Source of the DNA: Punica granatum
Lineage: Eukaryota; Streptophyta; Magnoliopsida; Myrtales; Lythraceae
Reading direction: 5' to 3'
DNA: 64,000 nucleotides
Assembly (NCBI RefSeq): GCF_007655135.1
Contig: NC_045133.1
Coordinates: 23,471,845 to 23,535,844, forward strand
The notes under the pieces were generated by a model that was not told the DNA's origin, made no database searches, and worked only from the letters and a program-made list of their open reading frames with translations. Shown piece after piece: positions 36,501 to 50,082 of the stretch. The first letter of the stretch is position 1; each line of letters begins with the position of its first letter. The position numbers and the translations under genes are program-made.

Positions 36501-37854
36501 TTTGAAATAAGAAATGAAAATAAGAAAATAAGATATCAGGGTTAGTCGGGGCTCAATTGAGTTTTCGGATACAAGGGTTCGCACCAAAAATAAAAAAGGA
36601 GAAAAAAAAAGTCGAGATTTTCCCCCAACTTAATCTTCCCCTATACGTTTGTTTATGTTTTTCACATCAACAGAATTATTGTTGGTTAGTAACTAATAAA
36701 GACAACTCTTTTTTCGATGAATCGTGGAGCCAGAGTCCCCAAAAAAAAAATTAGAAACGACAGAGGCAAGGTATGGAGATAATGTCACCTGAAAACATTA
36801 AGGTCCTAAGGCATTAGGAATCGAAGAGAAAAAATTGTATGCTTGTGAAGAGAGAACTCTCCCAGCAAGCCAATTTGCACATCGATCCATTATCTTTCTT
36901 TGCAATTCATTAAATAAAAACTTGCCACAGTGATTTCTGTTTCATCTCTCTCATTAAAATTAACAGAAATATACTAGGTGTTCATGTTCTATTAAATTTT
37001 TGTTGGTTAGTATCGGGCCATCATCATATTACTTGGAACAACTCCAAACTACAATGTCAGGGGAAGTCGTGTCGCGTTCCATTAAATTTCAATTGCATAA
37101 GATGAAAGAACATATGCATTTTCTTCGATTAATTTCTTACAGCTTAAGTCTATTTTCCTTCTATTTTTCATTGGTTTTTACATTATTTTGCAGGAAAAAA
37201 ATAATAAAATGGGACAAGGAAGAACCTCTCCGCACATTAACTTCCTGCGGCACGATTTCTTAGAGTCCAAGGAACACCAATCAAATAGGAAACTGTTTCC
37301 AATTTCATCATAATTCGTTTATGATTAATCTTCTCGGAACAATATATACCATAAGCGATATGACTCTTAACTATGAGATCAAGCGGTCCTTGTTTGTAAA
37401 GAACTTCAAATTCGAAACCAATTCTTCTTGATCATTTTTTCAGCGGGTTCGATAAGATATATATATTTGTTTTGGTGTTATAGGTATCAAATTTGAACCT
37501 ACAGATAGACGATTTACAATATATATAGATAGATTGCAGTACACATTTGAAATTTGATATATTACTATTGATTAATAATTCACGAACTGCACGTAAGATT
37601 ACTTCCGTATGACTTGATATAGAATCTCTCTCTTGATCTCTCGAACTTGATCAAATCTTACAAGTACTCGTGAATATTTCCTAAAATCAAGTAAAATTGC
37701 ATTCGCGAATCTATCTTTAAAAGACATATCACACGTCTCGCTCTCTCATTCTACTCGTATCACTGAGTCAACCCTATTTCTTTGGTCGGCCTACTCGCGA
37801 GAATTAAATCTGGAAATAATATCTCTACCAGCAGAAACAGAATCCCCACCTCCC
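33572..37854. other. Intergenic DNA between NRAMP and the Pumilio gene
   Basis: The first about 400 bases are probably NRAMP 3' UTR. 34270-36050 is very AT-rich and Helitron-like (listed separately). 36530-36600 holds a 3' fragment of a SINE-B copy (gggttagtcggggctcaatt). Simple aat repeats occur at 35222 and 36480. I see no gene. Confidence 0.5.
34274..36024 (+). mobile_element. Candidate non-autonomous Helitron, decayed
   Basis: It starts after an A with tctatatataactaaaatc, like plant Helitron 5' ends. Near 36012 there is a 3'-type hairpin, gtgcatagcac, followed by gggcatgtctct, where an intact Helitron would have CTRR a few bases on. Between them the DNA is AT-rich and non-coding. The 3' terminal tetranucleotide is not intact, so the right border is uncertain. 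Confidence 0.35.
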
Positions 37855-37868
37855 CTATATATATATAT
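37855..37868 (+). promoter_or_regulatory. TATA-like element of the Pumilio gene
   Basis: ctatatatatatat lies about 100 bases upstream of the ATG at 37964, followed by a pyrimidine-rich leader (ctctctcagactaccctctt type). A second weaker candidate is ctttatatcacc near 37886. Confidence 0.4.
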
Positions 37869-37963
37869 GACCTCGCCCGCCTTCCCTTTATATCACCAAA
37901 CCCTCACCCTCCCTTCTCTCTCAGACTACCCTCTTCATCTCACCTCTCTAATCTATTCGGTCC

Positions 37964-40647
37964 ATGGAAGAAGAGAAGAATCCACCCACTGGTGGCAGTC
38001 CGGCTAGAGATGAGTCGGATGAGGTGCGACGACAGGCCAAGGAGATGCTCCATTATTACCTCTATATGGCTGAGGTTTCGAATCAGCAGCAGCCGCCGCT
38101 CGAGGAGGCCTTTGCTAATATGAGTGTCAATGATATTTATATTAATCACACCTCCTACGGGATGTTCGACCGTGAGAATCGCACCTCCCAGCGTTATCCG
38201 GGGCTCAACGGTGAGAATCTTGCGGACTTGTCAAACATCGGGGGTTTCCCCTTGGGAGGTTCTGCCGTTGCGCGGGACGCTGCCATTGGCTATGATTCGT
38301 ATCTGGCTCTCAGCGGGTTCCAGGACCCGAGCCAACTGAGCCGTCACAGCCACCAGTTACCACCATCGCCCTTCCTCTCTGGCCTCTCAAGTGGTTCCTC
38401 GGGGAGGAACTGGAACCGGTGCCCCTATCCCGTCAGCCTATGCGAGAATTCCCTCGACTTTGCTGCCCGTGCCACCGATCCCAAGATCACGCGGGAGCTG
38501 CAGAACAGCATCAAATTTATGAGCCGGTGCCCGTACCCAGTCAGCCTATGTGAGGATCCTCTCGACCTTGTCGCCAGTGCTACTGATCCCAGGACTGCGA
38601 GGGAGCTGCAGAACAGCATCAAGCATATGAGCCGGGCCGAGATAGACCGTCTGTTCTCGGCATTCAAGAACAAGATTGAGAAGATGATGACTCACACATC
38701 CGCAAACTTTGTCTCCCTGTCCCTCATAGAATTCTTGACTGCAAACCAGATAGGCGAGATCGTCCACAGGCTGTGCAGAAACAGCGACGTTCTATGTCGA
38801 ATTTGCCTCAATACTCATGGGTGCGTACGACCATAACTGGTCCTCAATAACCCTATGTCAGTCAATAATTTGTTTGATATGCTTGTTAGGGTTTAATGGG
38901 CTGGTTATTTCTTGGAACGGTGCAGGATGAGGGCAATGCAGAAGCTGTTGGAGAGGATAACAGTGCCGTCCCAGAAGGATGCGCTGACGGCGGCTCTCAG
39001 GCCCTACACGGTGCAATTGCTAAAGAGCGATGGTGGCCGGCATGTTATCATGTGCTGTTTGCAGAATTTTTCCGATGAGGAAAACAAGGTAATCTACAAT
39101 ATAATATTTTTTCTGTTTTTATATAAAATATCGGACTTGGTTTCGATTTGATTCATGAAAATCTCCATGCTGGTTCTGTTATTGGTTAATAAGAACGATC
39201 ATAGCAAAAGATTAGGGCTATGAGATCGGAAGCATATCTCCTTAAAATCTAGTTTGTTGAGACTGAATAATATTTCAAATTCATCATCCATTGACATTAT
39301 CTAGTGAAAGAATTTAATGGATAATTCGAATTTCAATTATAAAAATATAAACCGAAAATATTGTCAAAATAATATCAAGATTCGTTGCCTCCTCTTTGCA
39401 TTAAGCTTCGGCCCTTTTCCACCGAAAAATAACAGATTAAGCCAAAAAATATTTATATTAGTGCAGATATCATCATTACCTTTATCAATATCATTATTAT
39501 TAGTTTTTGTAATTTAAATATTGCACTACTCAAAAATGTATTACAATGTATAAATTTATAGTCCATGCGCTATTTAGCCCACCCTGCACGGCTATTAACC
39601 ATTTAACAATTATCATCTTGTAAGGTTTCATTTGGTTGAAAAACAACGAAAAAATGTATCGCTGTTCGTCACGATGAAGGCCAAATGGGGAATTGATCAA
39701 TAAAGTTGTACACTTCTTGTTTGTTTACAGCTGATTTTGGGAGAGATGGCGAACAACTGTTGTCAAATAGGATCAACCAAAAGTGGATACTTCGTGCTGT
39801 GTGATACCGTTAGCAAATACAATGGCAGGCGGCACGAACATGCTGTGTTGAGTAGCATTGCAGCAAATGCCCTGCAACTCTCCTTCGACCAGTTCGGGTT
39901 GGTGATCGCCCTTAATTTTACCATTCGACGTATTCTTAGTTTTTGCTTCCACAGTACTGTTTTCTCTGCTGGTTCGTATGAGCAACGTCACAATATCCAC
40001 TCTTGGTTTATGCAGGAATTTTGTGGTTCAATCGTTGCTCAATCTGGGGCTCCCGTATTTCAATTTCAAAATCCTAGATGAGCTCCGCGGGCAATACTTC
40101 AGCCTCTCCCTCAACAAGTTCGGCAGCCACGTGATGGAGAAGTGCCTAGCAAATGCTCCGAGCGTTCAGCAACTCGAGCAGATCATCCATGAGCTGCTCA
40201 ACAGGCCCGGCTCCTCCAGTCTGTTCCTGGATGAGTACGGGAACTATGTGATGCAAGCTGCGCTGGTAGAATCCAAGGTCAGAAATTCCCTTGCATTTTT
40301 CTACCGCTTCGTTCGTGTATTTTTCTGTTCGGAATTAAAAGGAGCACAATAATTGAACTTACGACCTTGGTCCTAACGTGGAGCAAAGAATAGCGAAAAG
40401 TTTGTAAATGTCACGTGACTAAAACCGTCCCTTAATGCCCCACTAAACGATAGGGCTTTCCAAGCTGTTCCTTACAACTAAATAAATCTCGGATTCATTG
40501 CAGGATAAGAGCTGGCCAATCCACCAAAAGCTGCTGGAGCGTTTGAGGCTGAGCGCAGGCAAGCTACGCACCACTAACTTTGGGAAGCAGCTTCTGAAGC
40601 ATCTTCCCAGGAACAGCATCCCCATCATCCCCTCCTACTACTACTGA
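37964..40647 (+). CDS. PUM: Pumilio (PUF) family RNA-binding protein
   Basis: Five exons, 37964-38820, 38926-39088, 39731-39897, 40016-40277 and 40504-40647, give 530 aa. PUF proteins bind mRNA 3' UTRs and control decay and translation. The C-terminal half contains eight PUF repeats plus the closing half-repeat (GKLRTTNFGKQLLKHL). The base-reading residues of repeats 6-8 are readable: GNFVVQ (N..Q, uracil), GSHVME (S..E, guanine) and GNYVMQ (N..Q, uracil), so the UGU core specificity is kept. Repeats 1-5 are divergent (for example SANFVSL, MRAMQ, RHVIMC, YFVLC), so the downstream bases may be read loosely or differently. The N-terminal part is low complexity, as in other plant Pumilios of the shorter class. 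An in-frame tandem duplication in exon 1 is listed separately. Confidence 0.9.
38417..38632 (+). repeat. 108-bp in-frame tandem duplication inside the Pumilio gene
   Basis: 38417-38524 and 38525-38632 encode two 36-residue units, both starting RCPYPVSLCE, containing ATDP and RELQNSIK, and ending MS. The second unit leads straight into PUF repeat 1 (ending AEIDRLFSAFKN), so the duplicated piece includes the first half of that repeat. The two copies have diverged at roughly ten residues, so the duplication is not very recent. Confidence 0.9.
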
Positions 40648-43600
40648 TCAGCCTGACATGGAGATCAACTTAGGACAGAGAAACACACACTATATCTATC
40701 CCTCGATCCTTATGGTGGTGTTTATTGTCTTTGGTCGTCTGGCTATCCTTTAATTTACTGCTCTGTAGGTGTTCTCTTTGTGTTCTGTCTAGGTTTTGCT
40801 GTCCATCACCGTGTCTTATCTAGGTTTGCTGTCCATTCATGTGTTGACGTTGTTAATGTGGGGTATGAAATTTACCGCTTCTAGGGCGTGCCTAGGAGGG
40901 TCAGTGGGCGTGCTTCATGGCAGTACCATCCGGTTGTTGTGTGTGATCTAAATTCGGGGTTCTTGGTATCATGTGGAGGGGATGTTTTATGCAGACATCT
41001 CTTGTAACCTCAAACAAAGGTTCAATAATAATGCACGCTGTTTGTTATATTCTTCCGCTTCCGCTTCTCTCTTCTTCCTTGATAACAAGTACTTCATGGT
41101 TTCGATGAGAAATGATCAATCCTATATATCTCACAGTAGTCGCAATCCCATATAGACTCGTACAAAAGTTCATGGGCACTCTTTTTCCATTATTTGATGG
41201 ATGAACATAATTATCATTATATATTCTGTATATACATTTCTTTCTCGTAGAAATCTGTCTAATTCCAACTTGCATGAGGACTCGTGAATCATATAATGAT
41301 GCTTAGTGTACTCATATATCACGGGAGATATTACATATTTTTCATTATGGATGGATAAGAAGACGAAAATTTTATGAGATTCTGCTGAATAAGTATTCTC
41401 GAAACACTTTTTTATGTCTAACCTAATTTGGTTAAGGTTAATAAACTTTCTAAATGAGAATTTTAGGGTCCATGACAAGGTGCCATATATTATCTTCTCA
41501 ATTACAAGCTTGATAATGATAACTCTTGTAATATATATAAATAAAAATAAATAAATTATTGGATAGAAATTTGGACAAATAAATATTGACCCATGCCCCA
41601 TTTATATAAGTAAAGACCCATATAATGAAACAGCCCAAAACTAACGGATGAAGCCCTTGAAGGCCCAAAGAGGACCCAGTACGCGGTCCTAACCCAGCAA
41701 ATGAAAAGCTGCTTTTTCTTTCTTTTTTTTTAGGCGCTCGAATTAATCATAGTATTGGCAAAAATGTGGATAACAGTATAGAGAACAGACATTCTTCAAA
41801 TGTGATCATGACCAAGTGAAACTTCAGTTCGAGCCTGCACAAGAGAAGTACATAAAATAAAATGGCTTAATCTCGGGTATTCACTTAAAAAGATAGTTAG
41901 GAATAGGTGTTTTTGTTCTAGTATTCAAGATTCATTTTTTTTTATTATAAGAATGGTTCATGACCTAATACAAAGAAGTAAAAATTTTATATATCTAATA
42001 AAGAGGCACAGGTAATCTCACATAAGTGTCAAACTTGGAACATCTTAGTTATTAGGCGAAAGCGTGTGTTACTATCCTATACTATTTTTGGTATATACTT
42101 GGGCTCTAAGAGAAAGGAGATATACGAAAAATTACCAACTTGACCATATCCAAATGTCTTGTTTGGTTATTAGCTAAAAATCCCCATTTGGAGGAGAGTA
42201 ATGGATTGTTAGTTTGGACTATTTGAAAATTTTAGTTGGGAAATGTACTGTTAGGTTCCAATATGCTTGGTGGAATCTGGCATATTAACCAAACCTTTTG
42301 TATGGGCCCCTCGCGCACTTGTATGTGCTTGTATCATTACTCGTTACCTTGTCTAGCTCAATAATATCGCTTATTCTAGTAAATTTTATAGATTTACTTG
42401 ATCAGAAGTTTCTCAAGCTCAGGCATTTGCTATTTTAGTTACAGGCCAATGTCTTGGGGCTAATGCGGGATCCACTCAAGGACTTAGTGATTTGGGTAAA
42501 TAACTAATGCATCCTAGTGAATATCCAATGCATTCTCCGATAGGAAAAGTTATTTTTTGAGAGAAAACTATGCAATTTTAGTATTTGCATGCTTCTTGAA
42601 CTATGTTTGTTTTTTTAGATAATAATTCAACTCTACCAAACTCAACTCTATTCTTTTTCAAATTCAACAATATAATCATTACTATTTTGTTTTTTTTCTT
42701 CCAATTAATAATAATTTATCACTCATACTTTTTCCTAATTAATTTTTTAATAAGAAATTCTCATTCTACTTTCACACATATATATATATGTATATATTCT
42801 TACACATCAATATATTTGTCAACACTTATAATCATAGAACGAAATCAAGTTGAGTTGGATCATAATCCAACTCGAAAATCAAACGCAAGCTTATAATGCA
42901 CACATCAATGTGAGTCCAACGGGCTCCTGAATGACCAAATTCACCTTTTGATTCAACATAACTGACTTGAAATTCTAACTGACCAAATTCACTTTTCAGC
43001 TCGTATTGATTTGATACTAACTGGTATGAAGGCCTTCTGTTGCTCACTCAATTGTGCAGCTTTTTGTAAGTATGGAGATAGAAAATCTTCATATATTTCA
43101 AAACAATCATAACCAATTCTTCCATTCCATCTATATCAACTTATTCTAGAGTTACACATACTGGCAAAGGACGTGCATGTGCAGACTATGCTAAAATTAA
43201 AAAAAATAAAAATCCATATTTTGAAAGAAAAATAATATTATATGAAATAATTTAAGGCAAATCAAGACATGGCAAATTACCAAAGAAGAACTGAACCATC
43301 AAATATACACTCTTGCTTTATATAAGTAATAGTACGCTTATATAAAATGATGTGGCATTTATGCAGTAATTATCCCGAAGCTGGATTGATCCAACCACCT
43401 TACTTACGAGCCCATTGATTGATGTGGATCAAACCTGAGCGCTATCCATTATCTAACTACAATTTAATAAGACGAGATTAGAACGCCACCTAACAAAAAA
43501 AGACAACTGAGTTGCCGACGAGTCAAACCAAAGGTTGCCGAAATGACCATAACACCCTCCCCACAGTTTCTGGATCGGACCCGTCACATGTGTTAACCGC

Positions 43601-43889
43601 GCCGAAACAGAGCACAACAGCCATAGCTCTCTTGCCTTGTCATCTTCCTCCCTCTCGCGGAATCGCATCTACTGTCCGACGCTGGAACATCATCGACACT
43701 CGTGAAAGGTCTCAATTTTGCTCGGTTTATTAAAGACCAACCGGTGCGTCGTGTTCTTCTCCTAATCTTCCTCAACCCACATCTACCGGTCTCTCTTTCT
43801 CTCTCTATAGAGTCTTTCAATTTGGTGCCTTCTATCGTGTTGTCGGAGTTCTTGTCGAATCCTCCTGCTATCTCTGATCGGAGCCCAGA
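40648..43889. other. Intergenic DNA between the Pumilio and VEP1 genes
   Basis: 40648 to about 41040 is probable 3' UTR. 41930-42090 holds a SINE-A copy. 42600-42900 is AT-rich with (ta)n. 43500-43889 is less AT-rich and CT-rich near the end, probably the promoter and leader of VEP1. No other gene is recognised. Confidence 0.5.
41933..42090 (-). mobile_element. SINE-A copy
   Basis: Minus-strand, with poly-T, attataagaatggttcatga, cctaatacaaagaagtaaaa, ctaataaagaggcacaggta, and the promoter end containing gtgtcaaacttggaac and gcgaaagcgtgtgttac. Confidence 0.6.
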
Positions 43890-45311
<1,422 letters not shown>

Positions 45312-46622
45312 GTTGTGTCGAGGAAGGCTCCGAGAGTGAGATGGAATGATGGTAGATCAAATTGTTATGATCTGTTGTAATAATGAATAAACATCACATT
45401 CCCTATTTACCATTAGAGTTGGATTGGCCATTGTATTCTGTTTTCTTCAAACGTTCATATGGGATTCCTGATTGTGCTTTCTTTGTGGAGAGAGAGCTCT
45501 TTTTGGATCTTTTTCGCATTGGCCTGTTGGAGATTTTGAAGCAAAGCAACTTTCCTTTTGTTCTTTAATCTTTTTGCGGAGGATAAAAGCGATCGGGCTA
45601 CTACTCTGGTCTATTTAAGCGATCAGTGTTGATTGGCGTGAACTGAGGCTTCGAAAAGTTGATTGGCGTGAGCTGAGGCTTCAAAAAGTTGATCTAACAA
45701 TAGAACTTTCCAAACTCATAGCTGTTGTTTTGTCGATTTTGCCTGCTTTCCGGTTTTGCATTTGGTAACTAAATAGGGCGGCGACCGTAGATCCGCCATA
45801 ATTGCCATTGTCTGAGACATCTAATGAAAGATTCGCCGGAGTTCCCGATACAATTATCTCAAATAGAGGGCATCATACTACTATCTACTGACTATCACTA
45901 TGCGGCATAAGGATTCACTGTCTGTCGAATGAAATGAACATGTAGCTTGGAAAATTTGGTCTAGTGATGAGTAAGCATGACTGCAATGAGGAAAATAAGG
46001 AAGATCTTGAAAAATAGTGGATTCTCGCTCGAGAAAGCTCATCAAGAACAACCAATTGACCTGTATGAGTTGGTTCAGATGGTTCAAGATCTATTTTCCT
46101 TGAATAAAGTTTATGATTCTTCAATATCAGTCGATTCGGATTGGAAGAGATTTACTTCTCAGTGAGCCATCAGGTTTGAACTAAATTAGTCAAAACTTAT
46201 TAGGGTTCAGAGACCATAATGAACACCGAAAAAGAGATTAGTCAATTAACCTCAAGGGTTTTGATTTGGTGGTAGGAAAGGCATAAGTAACCACGCCATC
46301 CCAAATTGAAAACCCCTTGGGACCACATGCCAAGTCAATTGGCCCAGTTTACTCTTTTCGGGCTTCGCAGGCTGAGATCTGGGGATTAGCCGGGCAAAAC
46401 ACTCCCGTTAGATCCACCAACCAAAAAAAAAAGCCAATGGGCTGGGCTGCTGATTGTGGGCCTTGTTTTTGGTGGGCTTTAGGCCCAACAAGCCCTGCTT
46501 GCTTTGTGCGCACGAGCACATTGTCCTCTCCCACTCCCAGTCCCTGAGGAGCTTGGCGACATTGACGGAGCTTCTTTCCTTTTCGGTTTCAGATACCGGA
46601 AGAGCTCAGAAGAAGAGCGGCA
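45312..46622. other. Intergenic DNA with VEP1 3' end and promoter of the glycine-rich gene
   Basis: A polyadenylation-like aataaa is at 45385. A 30-bp unit (gttgattggcgtgaactgag plus gcttcgaaaa) is tandemly doubled at 45628-45657 and 45658-45687. Between 46430 and 46500 several TGGGCC/GGCCCA-type motifs (gggctgggctg, gtgggccttg, taggcccaac) cluster upstream of the next gene, resembling TCP site II promoter elements. No other gene is seen. Confidence 0.5.
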
Positions 46623-48649
46623 ATGGTGACGAACTTCAATGGAGTTGGGGTCGGTTTCGGTAAGCTTGCAATTCAAATAGCCACTGCCTAATTTCCTTCT
46701 TCCAGTGAGTCTACTCTTCCCCTGCAATTTGACTGGTCGCTATCTTTTGATATTCGGATTCAGGCTTCGGCGTCGGTTGCGGGTTCGGCATCGGATGGGG
46801 TTTCGGAGGTATATTTTACCTTCTTTCTTCCTCTTCTTGCTAATTCCTGTTGATCCTCGCATCTTGCTATCACATGTGCCGATATCATTGCTGTCTTTGA
46901 GTGTTTTCGGTTAGTCTAAGAACATGTGCTTGACAGGAACTTGAAACTAAACACCGTGGGAAAATCCGAAACATGGGATGATGTGCGATGCAATAATGCG
47001 TAATTGTTGCTATTAAACTCATTTCACACTCTAATGATTCAGGAAATATAAACGGTGAAAGCTTAAAGTGGAGGCCCTTAAAGGGAATTAAAGTTCCTCT
47101 TTCTTTTTTTTTTTTGGGGGGTTAAGTCTTGTGGCTTTCATTGATCGAATCGATATTTACAAGAATAACTACAACAATCATCCAGGAGCCAAACTATAGC
47201 AACCCGGAATCTAAGGAATTGCCGACGCTATGACTGAAGAAATGTGGGAGTCTCATAATTTACTTCATTGGAATGTGGTTTGGTGAATTCATTTTCGGGT
47301 TTCAAAGTTCTAATGGTCTTCTAATTTGAATTGATAAAGTTAGTATCATCATGGCGTGGAGTTCAGACTGTTTAATCAAGGAAATGTATGAATCAAGTTT
47401 TCCACTTTGCAAGGGCCATCTTTTTTGCTTTCTCCAATCGTCTCTTCTAAACCAAAATTTGAGAGTATAGATTTGGTTGTTTGAGGTTACTACAATTTCA
47501 TGAGGACTATATTAATGTCATGGATGTTGATGTTGAGTCAGCACTGGTCACTGCATTCATGTCATCTGTAGTCATCTGAAGGTTGGGTTTGTGATATTCC
47601 TGTTTTTAATTTCTTTATAGTCTTACTCTAGTAAAATCACAGGTGGTGGGTTATGCGTCAACTAAATTGCCTTATTTTGCCCTTTACTGCATATAGGAGT
47701 CATCATCTTTAAATTTTCGAAATTGGCTTAATGAGAGATGAAACCACTATAATCATTTTGCATCTTTAGGGGAGCAAGTGGAAAAAACATAAACTTAGTT
47801 TAGAATACAATTGTTGTTTTTGTCTGTGTCATAATCTATTGAATCAAAACGTATTACTCCTTGAAAGTTTACTTGGTTCCACTTTAAATTGTTCAGAGAT
47901 GTAAGGATTGAGGAGTACACTTCAATTTTTTCAATTGAAAGAACATTGGTGGTTTGCTTGAATTGGTTGTTGAGAAAATCGACGTAATGATATAGGAGAA
48001 TGCTAGAAATTGGAATATATAATGAAGCATAGAATGAGAAATCCAGTCTTGGTCCGTTATCGGGTATCCAAGAATGAGTTAGTGGTTGCAAGATTTTTAC
48101 AATTTTTGCTCAGAGAGGTTCGTTTTGTTTTGGCTCTAGTGTGCATCCTCTGATCTTCATCTCTCCACTTCTTTCGCACAAATTTAGCTTATGCTTTCGT
48201 TGAATTGTTTTCACTGAGTGTTCATATTCTTGGCCCTATGGGCAGTTTTCTGACTTATTGAAAATGGTGGTATCTGAGGATTGCTCTATATGCCGAAGAA
48301 TGATTTCTCATGTTTGTGATCTTCATCCGATGCAGGTATGCCTTTGAACTTTCTCGGTCTTGGTGCAGGTAAGATCTAGCTTTAGTACTTTGTATTCATG
48401 ACACTTAAATTGCATAGTATTCATGAGGAAGAAAAAAGATAAAATAGTTTCTTTGTAATTTTGTCTGAAGGCGGAGGATGTGGTGTTGGGCTGGGCCTTG
48501 GATGGGGGTTTGGGACTGCCTATGGGAGTCAGTACCGGTCATCTCGGGTTACATTCCAAGGCTTCGAGTTCTCAAGCAAAAACCAAACTGAAGTAAAGGA
48601 GTCTAAAGACTCACCAAAGAGCAATCTCGGAATCAAAGCTTCACAGTAG
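46623..48649 (+). CDS. Small glycine-rich protein encoded by micro-exons
   Basis: Four exons join in frame (all phase 1): 46623-46659 (37 bp), 46764-46808 (45 bp), 48336-48368 (33 bp) and 48471-48649 (179 bp), giving 97 aa. The N-terminal two thirds is Gly/Phe-rich ([20 protein letters not shown]) and could be a hydrophobic membrane-inserted segment. The C-terminus is polar ([16 protein letters not shown]). I believe close relatives exist throughout plants, sometimes annotated as glycine-rich or cadmium-induced AS8-like proteins, but I do not know a function and the name is uncertain. The splice sites (tttcg|gtaag, ggag|gtata, gcag|gtaag) all fit. Intron 2 is 1.5 kb and contains no other gene. 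The micro-exons would be missed by most gene finders. Confidence 0.75.
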
Positions 48650-50082
48650 GTTCCTGTTTTGTTAACCTCTGCGAGAGCAAGAAAGTAGCTCGGGAATTGG
48701 AATAAAATCGTTCTACTCGAAAGTTTGGGCAAGTTGATATTGACAAGAAACTTATTTTTTGCTTGCTGATCTGGTTGTTGGATGAAAGAAGAAAACAAAT
48801 AAAGGGGTGAATCTCTAAGGATGTCTTCAACAGGTTGTCAAAAATGTATAACAAGTCTACATGTTGTTGGTGTAGCTGTGTGGCATGTAGTGATTGAGAT
48901 CAGATCTTGCTGTACGAAGATGAAACGATTAAGAGTACCATCAGACTACAGCGGGCATTATGCGTCTTATTTATTAATTTTTATCTCAACCCATCGAGTT
49001 TGTCATATCGGATTTTGCTTTTCTGCGACTTGTGCGGAATCATATGGGATGCAATTGATGGCAGGTGAGGGCTTTGATATGGTCCTTATATACTGCTGAT
49101 AATTTCTCTTTAGGCATAGTGCGATGCAGGGGAAGATGGCAGATGAAATCGATAGTCCTACTGAGAAAAACCGAATCACGAACGTCATGCTTTGAGAATT
49201 GTGATTGCAATGAGATGTTGATCAATCTAACCCTTTCAGTAATTTACTACATAGTGCCTCTCCTTTTTCAGCACCTCGAGTAGAATGTCGTCAGTAATTG
49301 ATAGTGATATTTTCCTAATCCGCGTTGAGCGTTAGGTACAATCACTATTCCCTCAGGTATGATATTAGTTTGACGGGGATGAAATATGAGGTAGGCTGCT
49401 AATCCTTCTTTTGCAATGATTCAATAAATTCTCAAGGCTTACACGGTTTTTCATCGATAAATCTCGAACAAATGCCGGTAACTTACTTGATGCCGCTGGT
49501 TCTTACTCATTTTCATTTATGGATTGTCTGTCTTCATATTACCATGTCTACCATTCCTCTATTTTCCCGTACGGTTTAGCCGCTCGTGCTCTAGTACATG
49601 GAACTTAGAAGGAGTCCAGTGATCCTATCGCCCGTATCAAAGAATACTCACGAGTCTCCTATGGTCCTATCACTCGTATCAAAGGATACTCACAATTCAT
49701 AATAATGTCTACATCTAATAGACTAATATCGCCTGTTTTTTGGCTTTATCGAAACCCGAAAGTCGAGACGGATGACCGGAACAAAAAAAAAAGGAACCTG
49801 GAATTCTTACGGAGCATGTATTTTCAAATCCAACCTCTCGATTTTCAAATGCTGAAAGAGGTAATCCAACTAAACTTGGGAGGGGAAGTGGAAACACGAG
49901 GCAGCTACTCCGTGGCTGAAGGATTCACGTGCCAACCGGTTTCGCCTCAGACAGAATATCTTTGCATTTATATTTCACCATGAGTCGAATCATAATTCCT
50001 ATGCACTCTTCCATTAGAAAAAATCTCACAAATCAATTTCGAGCCCCAGAAAATCAGATTTAGAAATTAATTTGAAGCAACG
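48650..50082. other. Intergenic DNA before cytochrome b5
   Basis: Probably 3' UTR of the glycine-rich gene up to about 49300. At 49620-49656 and 49664-49700 a unit of about 37 bases (tcctatcgcccgtatcaaag and tcctatcactcgtatcaaag, each followed by atactcac) is directly repeated. An open frame at 49705-49983 has no recognised domain. Confidence 0.45.
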
